From Bretschneidera sinensis (lineage: Eukaryota; Streptophyta; Magnoliopsida; Brassicales; Akaniaceae), in NCBI GenBank assembly GCA_023935145.1, contig CM043700.1:1682001-1746000 (forward strand): DNA of 64,000 bases, given 5' to 3'. Numbering within the stretch: the first letter of the stretch is position 1; every line of letters begins with the position of its first letter. The translations under genes were made by a program, and so were the position numbers. This document shows positions 61,813-64,000 of this stretch, one piece after another. The notes under the pieces were generated by a model. That model saw only the letters and a list, made by a program, of their open reading frames with translations. It was not told the origin of the DNA and made no database searches.

Positions 61813-63394
61813 TTCACCATCCTAACGCTCGTATTTCTCTCTGGTCCCTGTATTATTCACTTTCTATGTGGTTGTCACTATTTTTTTTCTTTCTTCCTTT
61901 TCTTTTCTCACTCATTTGCAGACAATAACCTCAAATATTGATTTTTAGGTTATATAAATATACAACAGCAATATGATATTTCAATAAAACTATTTTGTTA
62001 ATGTATAAATTTTTAGATCAATGAATCATTGAATGAATATCACATCTTAATTAAAAAAAAATCAATTACTAGAGAGGATCTTGATGCTAACTCAATTAGA
62101 TTATACGTAAATATATATGATCAATTTATTTTTTTGATAATTTACTCATCTTATTTGTTGGATATAAAGCGTAGCTTACGAAATTTTTTTTATTCAGTAT
62201 TCTCGTATCTTGACATTTAAAAATTAAAAAAAATTATTAATTAAAAATTAACTATTTAAATTTTTAATTTTATAATGCTTAATATTTTTTATTCCATAAA
62301 TAATAGTATTCATTTTTTATATTCAAATTAACATGTTTTATCTTAATTATTAATTAAGTAAAAAAAGAGTTATAAATACCAAAAGTATGAAAATTTTGAA
62401 TAAATACATGTACATAGTAACTTTTTTGATACATTGGACAAATACTTAATAAGTTCTTTCGGTAACAAATAACTGTATCAAGTTAGTGTATTGGGAGAGA
62501 GAACTGCACTTGCAAACCTTAAACTCTTCGAGATGAAGAAAAATAATTGTAGGCAATTGGGTCCATAAGAGGTTCAATGTCCAATGCTTAAAAAATTACT
62601 GGAGCAATAGTTTACTCTTTACCACAGTAGTTTTTAAGTATGACCATCAACCATCCAACTTAATAACTTTCTTATTTTAATATAGTCAAATCTTATATAA
62701 TTAGTTGGAAACTTAGACTGGAAAGTCGGTTAACTGGGATTCCAATTAAAATTTAATATTTTAAACAGATATATCATGTAATTAACTAAGAAAATTCAAA
62801 ATCTTTGGGAGAGCTTGGGCTCCCCTTATGCCCCCTCCCTCTAACCCTACTTATCGAAGATCGATTGCAATTTATAACAAATAGTTGGATAGAAAATTGC
62901 ATCATTAATAACGTTGAAGTCATCACTCATCAATCTACCTTTGGTCAAATCTTACTTTGGTTCGTCACTGTAACACTTCTCGTACGCCAACCCTTTTTTT
63001 TCGGTTTTCAACCGCTTTCGTTTTCATTTTCTGACGACAACTGTCCAATACCACCCCTATAAGAAAACTAGAAATCATCATTTTGAGAACATGGCAGAGC
63101 TTCTTCCAAATCAACCATAGTCCATAGCAGATTAGTGCTCAGCTGAGCTTGGTTTATGGTTTAAGGTGATAAAATTTGAGATTGGTTGAAAGGACCACCA
63201 ATTAGCAGCGAAGTTAAATGTTATGTATTGGAGAAAACCGCAGGGGCAGAGGTTTATCCCAAGATTCACCCCCATCTTATCCCCATATTCACACGCAGCT
63301 TCTGGCACAAGTTACCATATAGTCACCTTTTTTACCAGTAGCATCATATAGAGTCGCTTTAAACTGAGCTAAAATCAACCCGAAGAACACCAAG
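61813..63394. other. AT-rich intergenic region
   Basis: No gene is recognised. 61900-62780 is very AT-rich. The short open stretches have no domain features. Confidence 0.5.
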
Positions 63395-63484
63395 GTGGGC
63401 ATGCCTGAGTGGTTATCGGACATTACTAGAAATCATGTCGGCTTTGCACCTTCGTCTGTGCAGGTTCGAATCCCGCCACGCACG
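63395..63484 (+). pseudogene. Degenerate tRNA-Ser(AGA)-like sequence
   Basis: GTGGGCATGCCTGAGTGG (box A), an anticodon loop CTAGAAA (anticodon AGA) and GGTTCGAATCC (box B) follow tRNA-Ser order, with a long variable arm. There are mismatches in the acceptor stem (about three of seven pairs), D stem, anticodon stem (CATTA/TCATG) and T stem (GCAGG/CCCGC), and no T-run terminator follows within 100 bp. It is most likely a tRNA pseudogene or a tRNA-derived relic. Internal Pol III boxes look intact. Confidence 0.7.
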
Positions 63485-64000
63485 TTAAATATTAAAAAAA
63501 TCAGCTCAAAGCAAATCAGCCATTAAATTTGGAAATCTCTACTAATTCAAGTAAATGAACATTCCTCCAACTCTGGTGAAACAATGCACGTTTAACATAT
63601 AGTAGAATTTACAAATTAGTTAGTTCACTCCGAAAACAAACACTGGACTTTACCATCTGGGCACAAGTGTTTGCCATAGTCAGTCTACATTCAACAATCT
63701 GCTATGCATATAAATGAATGGGAGTGGAGCAGTATGACTAAAAATAATAAATCAAAGACAGCATGATAAGTAATGCATAAAGTAAGCGCATTGTTCACAG
63801 CGCCCCCCCCCCCCCCCCCCAAAAAAAAAAAAAACTGAAGGCAAGCCAGAGGAGCAGTGATCAAAAACCATTAAACAAAGGCATAATGATCAGGATATGC
63901 AGAAAGTAAAGTGAACGACATATTGTTCTGAGACAAAAGAAAAACTTTAGCCAAGCCATACAAAGCTCTCACATTCAACAATTTCAAACATAACTCAAAC
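63485..64000. other. Right edge, no gene seen
   Basis: AT-rich DNA with a tract of 18 C followed by 14 A at 63803-63834. Nothing else is recognised. Confidence 0.5.

Noticed and set aside
1..64000. CRISPR arrays, operons, bacterial-type genes
   Set aside because: The DNA is plant nuclear. No regularly spaced short repeats occur beyond the local tandem duplications listed.

Overview
The window is nuclear DNA from a eudicot plant. The evidence is AT-rich intergenic and intronic DNA, GT-AG introns, plant gene families (P-class PPR, RAB1/RABD2, plastid At5g03900-type protein, A-type Fe-S carrier, ribosomal protein L10a with a telo-box) and decayed plant transposons (Ty1-copia, Mutator-like, L1-type LINEs). 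The species cannot be named from sequence alone.

Layout. (1) 148-5199 and 6916-12495 are two diverged copies of one segment of about 5 kb. Each holds LTR-like DNA, a minus-strand LINE tail, an internally deleted Ty1-copia element with its target-site duplication, and the 5' end of a PPR gene. Only the second copy continues into a full PPR gene (12311-13786); the first stops after about 184 bp of frameshifted coding sequence. Between them lies the promoter and first two exons of a RAB1-type GTPase, cut off inside intron 2 and carrying a stop at the exon junction. (2) 15810-22943 and 32077-41458 are tandem 13-exon paralogues of the plastid membrane protein family of Arabidopsis At5g03900. (3) Between them sits a 7.6-kb Mutator-like element (24181-31809) with long terminal inverted repeats and a perfect 9-bp target duplication. 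It holds a broken MURA-type transposase gene, a broken GRF zinc-finger gene on the opposite strand and a 1.45-kb solo LTR. (4) 42-46 kb is mostly LINE debris. (5) 46223-48920 (minus) encodes a syntaxin-6 N-terminal-domain protein. It is divergent, across 3.7 kb of AT-rich DNA, from a four-exon mitochondrial ISCA2-type gene (52658-55692). (6) 58865-61434 (minus) is a complete five-exon RPL10A gene with a GC-AG intron; an extra copy of its last exon lies 2.4 kb downstream. (7) A degenerate tRNA-Ser(AGA)-like sequence lies near the right end.

How the genes relate. The At5g03900-like pair and the ISCA2-type gene appear to preserve the Arabidopsis At5g03900/At5g03905 neighbourhood (gene identities from memory). 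ISCA2 works in mitochondrial [4Fe-4S] assembly. The two large paralogues have three membrane spans and a plastid-type N-terminus but no Fe-S scaffold cysteines. The rest of the window is a record of local duplication followed by decay.

Exon borders were read by hand from frame continuity, GT/AG signals and comparison of the two paralogues. Treat them as accurate to about 2 bases.
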